A DNA stretch of 64,000 nucleotides from T1Sed10-7 sp041686695 (GCA_041686695.1 JAWLDJ010000003.1:7642-71641), one strand, 5' to 3'. Shown: positions 41,957 to 50,524, counted from the stretch's first letter. Program-made: numbers and translations. Notes: generated by a model not told the origin, from the sequence alone.

Positions 41957-42363
41957 TCCGCGCGGTGCTCGACACCAACACCATCGTGTCCGGAGTCGGG
42001 TGGGGCGGGCCGCCGGGAGCCGTCCTGGACGCGGCCCTGGCCGGCCACTTCGAGATCGTCACGAGCCCGACCCTGCTCGATGAACTGCGCCGCGTGCTGA
42101 ACTATCCCAAGCTGCAGGAGGTCGTCGGCGACGCGGACGAGCTCGTCAAGTTCCTCGCCCTGGCCGCCGTCTTGGTCACCCCAACGGAGACGGTCACGAT
42201 CTCCCGGGATCCCGACGATGACCGCCTCATCGAAGCTGCTCTGGCGGCGAACGCCGACGTCATCGTCACCGGCGACCAGGACCTGCTCACCCTGGGGAGT
42301 ATCGGCCAGATCCAGGTCCTGACACCCCGAGAGTTCGTCGAGTCTCTCCACTTGGGCACCTGA
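41953..42363 (+). CDS. PIN-family toxin (COG1569 type)
   Basis: 136 aa. AVLDTNTIVSG, SPTLLDELRRVL, DPDDDRLIEAAL and IVTGDQDLL carry the PIN acidic residues. GTG 41953 overlaps the antitoxin stop. This branch of PIN proteins is annotated as toxin but rarely characterised. It is the third PIN toxin in the island and differs from the other two. Confidence 0.88.
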   Translation: MIRAVLDTNTIVSGVGWGGPPGAVLDAALAGHFEIVTSPTLLDELRRVLNYPKLQEVVGDADELVKFLALAAVLVTPTETVTISRDPDDDRLIEAALAANADVIVTGDQDLLTLGSIGQIQVLTPREFVESLHLGT

Positions 42364-42387
42364 CTCCCACCAGCGAGGCGCGGAGCA

Positions 42388-42440
42388 ACTATGGGCGGAA
42401 GCGTCTCTGACTTCACCCGCCCATCATCACGGCTGCCGAG
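42388..42440 (+). repeat. conserved recombination-type site, copy C
   Basis: ATGGGCGG (42391-42398), 26 nt, then CATCACGGCTGCCG. The first block also pairs with CCGCCCAT (42417-42424) as an inverted repeat. It lies between the PIN gene stop and the second recombinase. Confidence 0.65.
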
Positions 42441-42475
42441 TGCTTGCCCCGGAAGCCGTGAGTGGGACTCGGGCC

Positions 42476-43445
42476 TCACCGGGCACCGGTTGCTCCGGCG
42501 AGGTAGGCCGCGACGATGTAGGTGGGGGTGCGGTCGAGCGCGCCGCGGGCGCGGTCGTAGCGGCGGGTCTGGCGTGGGTCTGCTTGCCGGGCGAAGTCCT
42601 GCACGTCCCGCAGGCTGCAAGCTGCATCGAGAGCGGCGGTGATCGCGGCATGTCGGAGGGGAGTGGGGCGAGATCGGCTTGTCGATCCCGGCACGTTTCG
42701 CGAGGCGGCGCATGATCCGTCCGGCGGCGTGCCGGTCCAGTCGGCTGCCATCGTCCCGGGCGAGTAGTGAACCGTCAGTGCGTTCCCCGACCGCGGCGTC
42801 GATCGCTCGCGCCGTGCGCGGGGCGAGAGCCATCAGGGCGGGCTGGTTGCCCTTGCCAACGATGCGGATCACGCTGTGGCCGTTGGCCAGCGCCAGGTCG
42901 GACAACTCGGCACCGCAGGCTTCCGACACGCGCAGCGCGTTCAGCGCGAGCAGGCAGGCCAGGGCGTGGTCGTTGCCACCGGACAGCCCGGCCTGGACCA
43001 GGAACGCGCCGAGCTCGGTGCGGTCAAGACCGAGCCGAGTCGATTCCTGGGAGACCTTCGGTCGGCGCACATGGACCGCTGGAGAGTGCTCGATCAGCTG
43101 TTCCTCAACGAAGTAGCGGTAGAACCCGGTGATCACGACCAGCTTGAGCGCGATCGTTGCCGGAGCGAGGCCACGGGCCTCGAGGTCCCGGGCGTACAGC
43201 TCGACATGGGGACGGCGGACATCTTCCGACGGCTCCAGAAGGTGCTGTTCGCACCAGGCGAACCAGAGCCGTACCTGGGTTACGTACGCCTGCCGGGTTC
43301 CCGAAGATGAGTAGCTGGCCACGAACGCGACCGCCGCCCAGCTGGCCAGGTCCTGCTCGCCAGTGACGAGATCCTGCTGGGTCTCGTCCGTGCCGACGAC
43401 GGTGCCGCCACGATCGGGGGTCGTGCCTTCCACGAGTTGCCGCAT
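42476..43445 (-). pseudogene. second tyrosine recombinase, frameshifted
   Basis: A close relative of the recombinase at 40661-41578 (most residues identical from EQDLASW on). The N-terminal frame is intact to DKPISPHS, then a one-base insertion near 42655-42662 breaks the HxLRH box. The C-terminal frame resumes with LRHAAITAAL and ends AGATGAR at 42476, including HADPRQTRRYD. Either an inactivated duplicate or a sequencing error. Its start could also be 43499. Confidence 0.85.
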
Positions 43446-43620
43446 CCCGCTCGGGTGGTCGGCCCGCTTCTGCCCGACCGTGGGTTCCACCCCCGGCAAC
43501 GGGTTCGCGAGGTGCTGGCCAGCCTGGCGCCCCTGGCAGGTGTCGAGGAGGCCCGTTGCGACGAACTCCTCGAACGAGTCGGGCTGTCTGATGCCGCCCG
43601 GTCACTGACCAAGACCCTCT
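43401..43620 (+). pseudogene. ABC-2 transporter ATP-binding gene fragment
   Basis: The + frame reads ATIGGRAFHELPHPARVVG, then GFHPRQRVREVL and VDELL-like CDELLERVGLSDAARS, the stretch after Walker A in DrrA-type ATPases. Neither Walker motif is present. A leftover with no start or end, overlapping the beginning of the second recombinase. Confidence 0.5.
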
Positions 43621-43689
43621 CGACCGAGCGGGCGTCGTCGGAGGTCTCGAGCTCGTGGACGACCCCGACCCGCCGACGCAGGGTCGCCA

Positions 43690-43870
43690 CTGACCCGTTG
43701 TACACGGGGCTGCCCGACTGCAGCAGGACGGCTCGATCCGCGGTGGCCTCCACGAGGACGAGCGCCGCTGGTTCGCCGAGCAACGCGATCGAGATCTTCA
43801 GACGAACCGTCGCTCGGAGGGCTACGGCACGGCGCAGTTCGGTCTCGAGCCGGTCGCGACGCCGGAGCAT
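43690..43870 (-). pseudogene. second ABC ATPase fragment, opposite strand
   Basis: The minus frame reads RLKISIALLGEPAALVLVEA (degenerate Walker B region), then DRAVLLQSGSPVYNGSVATL, which resembles the end of ABC ATPases with the D-loop/H-loop deleted. The glutamate-proline pair is lost. Between here and 44006 there is only a Glu/Arg-rich, probably helical, broken frame. Confidence 0.4.
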
Positions 43871-44006
43871 GGCGGCGAGCTGTCGGCGGCCGGGGGGCCT
43901 TCGCGGGTCATCGTGGCGTCGAGGTCCTCGAGCCGTCGGGTGGCCTCGGTGAGCCGGCCGACGGTCTGGTCGTGCTCGGTGGTCAGGTCGTGGATGAGCC
44001 GGCGCC

Positions 44007-44279
44007 TCAGCGGTCGTCGCGCCGGAAGTGCCGGTCCACGGGCCGGAGGACCAGTACGACCACGATGCCGGCGATGGCGCCGCTGACGAGCGCGGTGTTG
44101 AACGACGGATCGTCGAACATCAGGTTCTCCACGACCGCGACCGCGATGCCGATGACGGCAGCGATGGCCATGAGGACCCCCAGGGTCTTCGCGGTATGGA
44201 TGTGTGCTCCTCGGTCGAGGTTCCGCAGCTGTTCGACGGTACGAGTCGCTGCTGCGGGCGGGTCCCATCCTTCGGACAC
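44007..44279 (-). CDS. small two-helix membrane protein
   Basis: 90 aa, not assigned. GTG 44279 gives VSEGWDPPAAATRTVEQLRN, then two hydrophobic helices (LGVLMAIAAVIGIAVAVV and LVSGAIAGIVVVLVL) separated by a short loop, and a basic tail DRHFRRDDR. The ribosome site is weak. It lies at the edge of the island. Between it and 44497 there is no gene, only a fragment (GLSRRQLRDAVRAGVVEEF) like the N-terminus of AbiEi-type antitoxins. Confidence 0.5.
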   Translation of the reverse strand: MSEGWDPPAAATRTVEQLRNLDRGAHIHTAKTLGVLMAIAAVIGIAVAVVENLMFDDPSFNTALVSGAIAGIVVVLVLRPVDRHFRRDDR

Positions 44280-44496
44280 TGGACATCGGCGCTGCCGCGA
44301 ACTCCTCGACCACCCCCGCGCGGACAGCATCGCGGAGTTGCCGGCGTGACAGCCCATCCGAGCTGGTCCGTGCCGCCGATCCCGGTTGGGAAGGAGCCGT
44401 CCAGGTTGGTGGGGACTTGGGCACCCGCGCGGGTGCCGGTGCTGACGCGCCTGCTCGGCGCAGCGGCGAGGGTCAGCGTTTGCCTGTCCCTGCCGG

Positions 44497-44892
44497 TCAG
44501 GAGGCGCTGGCGACGATCGAGCGCTCCAGGATGGCGGCGAGTTCGTCGTGATCCGCCGGGGTGATGATCTCGTCGAGGTCCACCGGCCGCCCGTCGACGC
44601 GCAACTGCAGCAGCCCGAGCCTGGTCGCCTCCTCCGCGGCCGCGACGAGGAGCTCAGCGTCGAGCGGGCGCGGCTGCTGCATCCGGAACCCGTCGCTGTG
44701 GCGGACCCCGTCCGCGGGCTGCACGAGACCGCGGAAGACCGGTCCCGGATCGGCGTTGTAGGTGGCGACCTCCGCCCGGATACGGGTGCGCAGGATGTCG
44801 CGGACGGTGACCTCGTCGGCGAGGCCGGTGATCTGGGCACCGCCGAGCACGTGCCCGGCCCGGCTCTGGTCACGCATCAACAGCTCGCTCAT
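44497..44892 (-). CDS. hypothetical protein
   Basis: 131 aa, acidic, no membrane helix. ATG 44892 (MSELLMRDQSRAGHVLGG) is preferred; there is an earlier ATG four codons upstream. It shows no recognised domain; EVTVRDILRTRIRAEVATYN and LDAELLVAAAEEATRLG are likely helices. It is transcribed away from the two-component genes, 56 bp apart. Confidence 0.6.
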   Translation of the reverse strand: MSELLMRDQSRAGHVLGGAQITGLADEVTVRDILRTRIRAEVATYNADPGPVFRGLVQPADGVRHSDGFRMQQPRPLDAELLVAAAEEATRLGLLQLRVDGRPVDLDEIITPADHDELAAILERSIVASAS

Positions 44893-44948
44893 GGTCACGA
44901 GCATAGGTCGGTGGGGGCCGGCGGCCGCACCGTCGCCGGGCTACTACG

Positions 44949-45632
44949 GTGATGTCGATGGCTGAGGTCCCCCGGTTACTGGTGGTCGAGGACGACCGTG
45001 TCCTGCGCGATGCGATCGCTGCTGCGTTGCGGCATGAGGGGTATCGCGTGCGGTCGACGAGTCGGTCGGAGCGTGCGATGGAGCTCGTGTCGTCGTTCCG
45101 GCCGGACCTGGCGGTGCTGGACGTTCGGTTCCCGTCCGGTCCGGACGGCTTCGAACTCGGCCGGCGGGTCCGCGGGGTATCCGACGCGCCGATCGTGTTC
45201 GTCTCGGCGGCTGATGGTCTGGAGGACCGCCTGTCCGGCTTCGAGCTCGGTGCCGATGACTACATCGTGAAACCGTTCGCGATGCCGGAGTTGCTCGCCC
45301 GGGTCGGTGTGGCGCTGCGGCGGGCGGGTCGGATGACCTCGGGTGTGGAGGCGGTGGGAGACCTGGTCCTGGACGAGATGGCACGCACGGTCGTGCGCCG
45401 TGGCGAGATCGTCGAGTTGACGCCGACGGAGTTCGATCTGCTCGCGGTGTTCGTGCGGCATCCGGGCCGGGTGTTCTCGAAGAGCCGGCTGTTGGCGTTG
45501 GTGTGGGATTTCGACGCCTACGACGACAATCTCGTCGAGGTCTACGTCAGCTCGCTGCGGCAGAAACTCGAGCTGCACGGCGAACGCATCCTGCAGACGG
45601 TCCGCGGGGCCGGCTACGTCTTGCGGGCGTGA
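44949..45632 (+). CDS. OmpR/PhoB-family response regulator
   Basis: 227 aa. Receiver domain (8-120) with acidic pair Glu14-Asp15, phosphoacceptor Asp58 in AVLDVRF and Lys108 in IVKPF. Winged-helix effector domain (130-225) ends LQTVRGAGYVLRA. GTG 44949, ATG 44952 and ATG 44958 are all possible starts, with no clear ribosome site. It is followed 24 bp later by its sensor kinase. Confidence 0.93.
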   Translation: MMSMAEVPRLLVVEDDRVLRDAIAAALRHEGYRVRSTSRSERAMELVSSFRPDLAVLDVRFPSGPDGFELGRRVRGVSDAPIVFVSAADGLEDRLSGFELGADDYIVKPFAMPELLARVGVALRRAGRMTSGVEAVGDLVLDEMARTVVRRGEIVELTPTEFDLLAVFVRHPGRVFSKSRLLALVWDFDAYDDNLVEVYVSSLRQKLELHGERILQTVRGAGYVLRA

Positions 45633-45656
45633 GCGGGGTGGCATGAGGCAGCCAAC

Positions 45657-46961
45657 GTGAGAGCGGCCAACCTCCCGCTACGTCGGCGCGTGACGATCAC
45701 GGGCACGTTGGTGGTGGCGGTCCTCGTGCTCGTCCTCGACGTGTTCGTCTACGTCAGCTTGCGCGATCGGATGCTGTCGAACCTGGAACGCGTGCTCGAT
45801 GCGCGTGAGCAGTTGGTCGAGGGTCTCGACCAGGAGCTGGGACCCGAGGAGATCGCCGACCGGCTCGACAGTGCCGGAGTGCGGGCGGTGGTGCGCACGG
45901 TCGACGGCGTGGAGTACCGCAGCGGAGGCGCGCCTGCGTTGAACCTGATACCTCCTGCGGAGGCTGAGGAGCCGCTGGCCAGTCGCATGGTGCCGCTCTC
46001 CGATGGAGCGGTCGCCTTCGTACTCGCCTCACGTGGCGGTATCGAGACGACCCTCAACCGGCTGGTGGTGCTGGCCGGTACCGGCACCGTGATCGTGATC
46101 GGGCTGGCGATCGCGGTGTTCGCCTGGCTCTCCTCGCGTGTCTTGCAGCCGGTGCGGGAGGTGGCGAGCACGGCGCAGCACATCGCGCTGGGGCACCTCG
46201 ATGAGCGTCTCGATGCCAGAGGGGACGACGCGGAGCTCAGCGAGATGGTGCGGACCTTCAACGGGATGCTCGATGCGCTCGAGGCCGCGCTCGAACGTTC
46301 GCGCGAAGCCGAGCAGGTCAGCCGACGGTTCCTGGCGGACGCAGCCCATCAACTGCGTACGCCGGCGGCCGGGATCAGGGCGTCGGTCGGAGCGACGCTG
46401 CGGACACCGGAAGGACCCGATCGCGAGCAACTGCTGGACAACCTGGCGCAGGAGTCGGCACGGATGGCGCGATTGCTGTCCTCGCTGTTACGGGTCGCGC
46501 GACTCGACAGCCAAGAGCCTCCCAGGTTCGAGCGCACCGCTCTCGACGAACTCTTGGCCGGACTCGTGGAGCGGCACCGTGCGCGCGCTCCCTGGATCAC
46601 CTTCGAGCTCGAGGCAGCCAGTGACGTGTGGGCTGAGGTCGACGCCGGTTCCCTGCACGAGGCGGTCGACAACCTGCTCGACAACGCGGTCCGGCATGCT
46701 GCAGGTCGGGTCCTCATCCGGCTGGAGGTGGCCGAGGACGCCCTCACGATCCGGGTCAGCGATGACGGTCCCGGTGTCGCTGCTGCCGACGCGGAGACGA
46801 TCTTCGACCGCTTCGTGACGCTGGGCGATGGAGCAGGGACCGGTCTGGGCCTTCCCATCGCGCGCGGGATCGCGGTGGCTCACGGTGGATCGCTGGTCTA
46901 CGCCGAGGGGGGGTTCGTCCTGCGGTTGCCGGGTGAGCGACCCACCGTGGGCCAGACCTGA
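45657..46961 (+). CDS. sensor histidine kinase
   Basis: 434 aa. Two membrane helices (13-35 and 138-158) enclose a ~100-residue extracellular domain with no known sensor motif. HAMP follows (VLQPVREVAST), then HisKA with His231 in AAHQLRTPAAG, and the ATPase domain with NLLDNAVRHA (N box), DDGPGV and GTGLGLPI. GTG 45657. Partner of the response regulator just upstream. The signal is unknown. Confidence 0.92.
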   Translation: MRAANLPLRRRVTITGTLVVAVLVLVLDVFVYVSLRDRMLSNLERVLDAREQLVEGLDQELGPEEIADRLDSAGVRAVVRTVDGVEYRSGGAPALNLIPPAEAEEPLASRMVPLSDGAVAFVLASRGGIETTLNRLVVLAGTGTVIVIGLAIAVFAWLSSRVLQPVREVASTAQHIALGHLDERLDARGDDAELSEMVRTFNGMLDALEAALERSREAEQVSRRFLADAAHQLRTPAAGIRASVGATLRTPEGPDREQLLDNLAQESARMARLLSSLLRVARLDSQEPPRFERTALDELLAGLVERHRARAPWITFELEAASDVWAEVDAGSLHEAVDNLLDNAVRHAAGRVLIRLEVAEDALTIRVSDDGPGVAAADAETIFDRFVTLGDGAGTGLGLPIARGIAVAHGGSLVYAEGGFVLRLPGERPTVGQT

Positions 46962-47090
46962 GAGTGACCTGAACGTTGGTCCGAACGGACACCTCGCCGG
47001 ACCTGGCGAACGGGCCCACGGATCCGCGACTCTCGCCGTCCTGTGCCGGTTTCAGGTCGTTGCGGTGGGTCGGGGTCGGCTCTGGGGCCG

Positions 47091-47120
47091 TTGTCGAGAT
47101 GGAAGACGCTCTCGTAGGTT
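47091..47120 (+). promoter_or_regulatory. promoter of the 51-aa lipoprotein gene
   Basis: TTGTCG and TAGGTT with an 18-bp spacer, ending 28 bp before the start codon. It suggests the small gene has its own promoter, perhaps under the upstream two-component system. Confidence 0.45.
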
Positions 47121-47148
47121 CGAGCCGTCTATCACGAAGGAGCATCTT

Positions 47149-47304
47149 GTGAAGCAACGTCGGATCCCCGCCATCGCGATGATGGCTGCCGCTGGCGCCT
47201 TGGCCTTCGGTGCGGTCGGCTGCGAGGTCGAAGACGGTGCCGACGGCACCGGCGACCCGCTGCTCGAGGAGAACGACGACCTCGGCGGCGACCTGGACGG
47301 CTGA
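47149..47304 (+). CDS. 51-aa acidic lipoprotein
   Basis: GTG 47149 with AAGGAG 7 bp upstream. The signal peptide RRIPAIAMMAAAGALAFGAVGC ends in a lipobox (AVGC) and leaves only about 26 residues, mostly Asp, Glu and Gly (EVEDGADGTGDP, ENDDLGGDLDG). Such a tail could bind Ca or other cations. It lies directly behind a histidine kinase and ahead of a strong terminator, which suggests a sensor accessory or output gene. No family known. Confidence 0.65.
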   Translation: MKQRRIPAIAMMAAAGALAFGAVGCEVEDGADGTGDPLLEENDDLGGDLDG

Positions 47305-47322
47305 GCCAGGTGACCGATCTTC

Positions 47323-47372
47323 AGCTCCCGCACGGTCCACGTGCCCCCCAGGCAGGTGACCGTGCGGGAGCT
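47323..47372. terminator. 15-bp stem-loop after the two-component/lipoprotein genes
   Basis: AGCTCCCGCACGGTC and GACCGTGCGGGAGCT are perfectly complementary around a 20-nt loop, 18 bp past the lipoprotein stop. The strongest hairpin in this area. Confidence 0.8.
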
Positions 47373-47482
47373 TCGACCGTTGCGAGTCACGACGGCCGGG
47401 CCGTCGAGCCGCTGCCGGACGAGGATCGGAAGCGATACGAGCTCGTGTCCCGCCACAACCTCGTACGTGGTGACCGTGCCGG

Positions 47483-47731
47483 CTATCGGCGCAGGTGGGG
47501 GATGAGGAACAGGACGCACGCCACGAGGAAGACGACACTGCCGACCGTGATCAGGACATCGCCATCACGCAGCCCCGCGGCGCCGAACAACAGCGCACAG
47601 ACCAGGAACAGGATCCAGCCCCAGAAGTCGAATCGCTCCAATGCCGCTCCGAGTTCCCAGCTTCCGCCCGACGGGCGGCCAGGGTAGGCCGTGTCGTCGT
47701 GCGGATCGGGCGCAGCACCCCGTCCCGGCAT
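47483..47731 (-). CDS. small two-helix membrane protein
   Basis: 82 aa. ATG 47731 has GAGG 8 bp upstream. A polar N-terminus with MPGRGAAPDPHDDTAYPG is followed by helices FWGWILFLVCALLFGAAGL and VLITVGSVVFLVACVLFLI. No known family. Divergent from the sulfurtransferase gene, 136 bp away. Confidence 0.55.
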   Translation of the reverse strand: MPGRGAAPDPHDDTAYPGRPSGGSWELGAALERFDFWGWILFLVCALLFGAAGLRDGDVLITVGSVVFLVACVLFLIPHLRR

Positions 47732-47867
47732 CCGGCGAACCTCGTACTGGCGGTCACGGCAGGGTCCGCCGTGGCACGGTTTCCACTCCGAGGTCGGTGG
47801 ATCGGACCGACAGGTGCCTAGGGTCCGCCCCCCGACGGACGTTCCGCACACCTCGGAGGACCCTCCC

Positions 47868-48752
47868 ATGACATCCACCACGCTGCCGTTGCCAGGTCAC
47901 CTCGTCGACGGTGACTGGCTGCAGCAACACCTCGGCCATGACGGGCTGCGGATACTCGATGCGACCGTGATCCTCGATCCGGCCTCGTGGGAGGCGAACT
48001 CGGGACGCAGCGCTTTCGACGCCTCGCACGTCCCGGGAGCGACCTTCGTCGACCTCATCGCCGAGGTGTCCGACCCGGCTGGCGACGTCGATCTGCCGCA
48101 GGGCGTCCACGCCTACAAGCTGCCGACCCCCGAGGCCTTCGCCGCAGCGATCAGCGAGCACGGGGTCGGGGACGCAACGACCGTCGTGGTCTACGACACG
48201 TCCGCCGGGATGTGGGCCGCTCGGCTGTGGTGGCTGCTGCGCTACTTCGGTCACGAGCAGGTCGCGGTCCTCGACGGCGGCTGGGACCGCTGGGTGCGGG
48301 AGGGCCGCCCGGTCACCTCGGAGCGGACCACGGTCGAACCTGCGACCTTCACGGCACGGGTTCGACCCGAGTTGCTCGCCACCAAGACCGAGATCGAGTC
48401 GAGCCTGGGCGACGAGGCGACCGTGCTCGTCAACGCGCTGTGGCCCGCGTCCTTCCGCGGCGAGGCGGTGACACCGTTGCAGCGGCCGGGCCGGATCCCC
48501 GGCTCGGTCAACGTGCCGTTCACGACCACCGTCGACGCGACCGGGGGTCTGCGCGCGCCTGAGGAGCTCCGTGCGCTGTTCGCAGAGGCCGGAGCGACGC
48601 CGGACAAGCGGGTGGTGGCGTACTGCGGCGGCGGCATCGCGGCCGCGGCCGACGTCCTCGCGCTGGCAGCCGCCGGAGTGCAAGCGGCGCTGTACGACGG
48701 CTCGTTGGTGGAGTGGGTCGCCGACCCCGAAGCGCCCCTCGAGGTCGGTTGA
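47868..48752 (+). CDS. thiosulfate/3-mercaptopyruvate sulfurtransferase
   Basis: 294 aa with two rhodanese domains. The inactive N-terminal one starts ILDATVILDPASWE, and the catalytic C-terminal one has VVAYCGGGIAAA with the persulfide cysteine. The loop CGGGIA differs from both the rhodanese (CRKGV) and MST (CGSGV) types but is closer to MST. ATG 47868 follows CGGAGGA. It moves sulfane sulfur to cyanide or thiols. Monocistronic. Confidence 0.9.
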   Translation: MTSTTLPLPGHLVDGDWLQQHLGHDGLRILDATVILDPASWEANSGRSAFDASHVPGATFVDLIAEVSDPAGDVDLPQGVHAYKLPTPEAFAAAISEHGVGDATTVVVYDTSAGMWAARLWWLLRYFGHEQVAVLDGGWDRWVREGRPVTSERTTVEPATFTARVRPELLATKTEIESSLGDEATVLVNALWPASFRGEAVTPLQRPGRIPGSVNVPFTTTVDATGGLRAPEELRALFAEAGATPDKRVVAYCGGGIAAAADVLALAAAGVQAALYDGSLVEWVADPEAPLEVG

Positions 48753-48904
48753 GCGCAGTGGCCGCCATCCAGCCGGGCGGACCCGACCCGTTCGGGCCTG
48801 GGCCGGTGATCGGCGGCCACTCCGGGTCGGTCGTGGACCGTTCGTAGGTGTCGGTGCACCCGGTGCTGCCTCCACGATGTCCCCACGCGTCGGATGGAGG
48901 AGTG

Positions 48905-49666
48905 GTGCGACGCACCGCGATGGTCCTGCTCGCTGCGTCGCTGGGCATCGGTGCCTGCGGCGGCGATCCCGACGGATCGGACCCGTCGACACCACCACCC
49001 GAGGAGGGGGCGGTGCGCCTGGCCTCCGACTTCGAGGGGGGCTCGGACGGCTGGGCCAGCGACATCACCGACTACACCGAGGCGACCCGTCCGGACGATG
49101 TGCTCTCGGAGACGGAGGTCGCTCCCCCGGGCATCGACGCAGGGACCGGCTTCTTCCATCTCGCGGCCAGCAACCCTTCCGACGACGTGTTCGCCTACCT
49201 GCATCGCGAGGTGACCGCCGACGACGGCCTCGAGGCTGATCGGACCTACACGGCAGCGTTCACGGTGCGGTTCGCCTCCAGCGCGCCCACGGGCTGCGTC
49301 GGTATCGGCGGGGCCCCGGGCGAGTCGGTCTACCTCAAGGTGGGGGCTTCGCCCGAGCAGCCCGTCCCGGTGATGGAGGAGGGTCAGTCCCGGCTGTCGG
49401 TCGACAAGGGCAACCAGGCAGGGGGCGGTGACGCCGCGGTCGTGGCCGGCACCGTCGACAACGGCATCCCGTGCGAGGAGGCACTGGAGTCCGACCCACC
49501 CCCCTACGCGATGGTGACCCGGACCGGCACGGTCGAGGACGTCACCACCGCCGAGGACGGCTCGCTGTGGCTGTTCGTGGGGACCGACTCAGGCTTCGAG
49601 GGCCGGACCTCGATCTACTACGACCGCATCGAGGTGACGCTGACGCCGACCGATGAGGAGGCGTGA
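48905..49666 (+). CDS. secreted lipoprotein
   Basis: 253 aa. GTG 48905 (or 48902) follows GGAGGA. Signal peptide and lipobox RRTAMVLLAASLGIGAC give lipidated Cys. The mature protein is acidic with an N-terminal linker (GSDPSTPPPEEGAV) and a beta-sandwich-like body (VRLASDFEGGSDGWASDI) similar to carbohydrate-binding modules. Two more cysteines (TGCVGIGG and GIPCEEAL) may pair. No catalytic motif seen. Ligand unknown. Confidence 0.7.
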   Translation: MRRTAMVLLAASLGIGACGGDPDGSDPSTPPPEEGAVRLASDFEGGSDGWASDITDYTEATRPDDVLSETEVAPPGIDAGTGFFHLAASNPSDDVFAYLHREVTADDGLEADRTYTAAFTVRFASSAPTGCVGIGGAPGESVYLKVGASPEQPVPVMEEGQSRLSVDKGNQAGGGDAAVVAGTVDNGIPCEEALESDPPPYAMVTRTGTVEDVTTAEDGSLWLFVGTDSGFEGRTSIYYDRIEVTLTPTDEEA

Positions 49667-49793
49667 ATGCGAGGCGAGGTCACGGCGGCCACGCCCGCCG
49701 CGCCCGATGGCCTCGAGGATCCTCGCTGAGCGCGCCCGTTCGGCACCGTGTCGGGCGGCGGTCGCCGCCGGGGGCAGCGGTGCTCGTCCCTGT

Positions 49794-49823
49794 ATTCCAC
49801 GTCGCCATGGAATGGTGTAGAGT
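49794..49823 (+). promoter_or_regulatory. operator-promoter of the ArsR-rhodanese gene
   Basis: TTCCAC (-35) and TAGAGT (-10) with 17-bp spacer. The inverted repeat ATTCCA (49794-49799) / TGGAAT (49808-49813) overlaps it, the usual place for ArsR autorepression. The -10 ends 6 bp before the ATG and no ribosome site is present, so the mRNA is probably leaderless. Confidence 0.6.
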
Positions 49824-49829
49824 GATCGC

Positions 49830-50519
49830 ATGAGGTCGCGTGAGGTCAAGGACGAGCTGTACGAGCAGTTCGCGCGTGTGGGCAAGCTCACCGGCCATCC
49901 CAAGCGTCTGGAGTTGCTCGATCTGCTCTGCCAGGGGGAGCGGACCGTCGAGGAGTTGGCGCAGGCAGCCGACCTCAAGCTCACGACCGCCTCCGCCCAG
50001 CTGCAGTCGTTGCGGCAGGCCAGGATCGTCGCGGTCCGCCAGGAGGGCCGCTACGTCCACTACCGCATCGCGGACGACTCGGTCTGCCGGCTCCTGCAGG
50101 CCGTGCAGGAGGTCGCACGGTCCCAGCTGAGCGAGGTGGCCGAGACGGTCCGGGTCCACTTCGAAGCCCGGGATCCCGTCGAGCCGATCGGTGGGGACGA
50201 GCTCCGGCGCCGCCTGGCCACCGGGGACGTCCAGGTCATCGACGTCCGCCCACGTGGCGAGTACGACGCGGGTCACATCGCGGGCGCGGTGTCCGTCCCC
50301 CTCGATGAACTCGAGGACCGGCTCGCCGAGTTCCCCGCCGAGGTCGAGATCGTCGCCTACTGCCGCGGGCCGTACTGTGTCCTCGCGCCCGAAGCGGTCG
50401 AGCAGCTCCACCGGGCTGGTCGCAACGCCCGCCGGCTGGAGGTCGGCTTCCCCGAGTGGCGGTTGGCGGGCGGACCCGTCGCCGCCAGCGCACGAGACCG
50501 AACGGTGGCTCGAAGTTGA
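49830..50519 (+). CDS. ArsR-family regulator fused to a rhodanese domain
   Basis: 229 aa. The winged helix (1-100) shows GHPKRLELLDLLCQGERTV and KLTTASAQLQSLRQARIV. The rhodanese domain (115-215) has VIDVRPRGEYDAGHI and an active loop starting YCRGPYC, so the nucleophile cysteine is present. Such fusions sense sulfane sulfur or metals in other bacteria; here the second Cys of CRGPYC may form a di- or trisulfide. Followed 5 bp later by a PIG-L deacetylase. Confidence 0.9.
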   Translation: MRSREVKDELYEQFARVGKLTGHPKRLELLDLLCQGERTVEELAQAADLKLTTASAQLQSLRQARIVAVRQEGRYVHYRIADDSVCRLLQAVQEVARSQLSEVAETVRVHFEARDPVEPIGGDELRRRLATGDVQVIDVRPRGEYDAGHIAGAVSVPLDELEDRLAEFPAEVEIVAYCRGPYCVLAPEAVEQLHRAGRNARRLEVGFPEWRLAGGPVAASARDRTVARS

Positions 50520-50524
50520 GCGGC

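Larger units (their letters stand above)
36110..44900. mobile_element. accessory island downstream of tRNA-Leu
   Basis: Stacked remnants: two tRNA-Leu att copies, one integrase fragment, two recombinases, three PIN modules, three copies of a conserved site, and broken ABC genes. Coding density is lower than in the flanks. The left boundary is certain; the right one is taken as just before the two-component genes and is approximate. Confidence 0.6.

Noticed and set aside
38103..42440. Integron attC sites
   Set aside because: No GTTRRRY/RYYYAAC boxes and the recombinase lacks the integron-specific insert.
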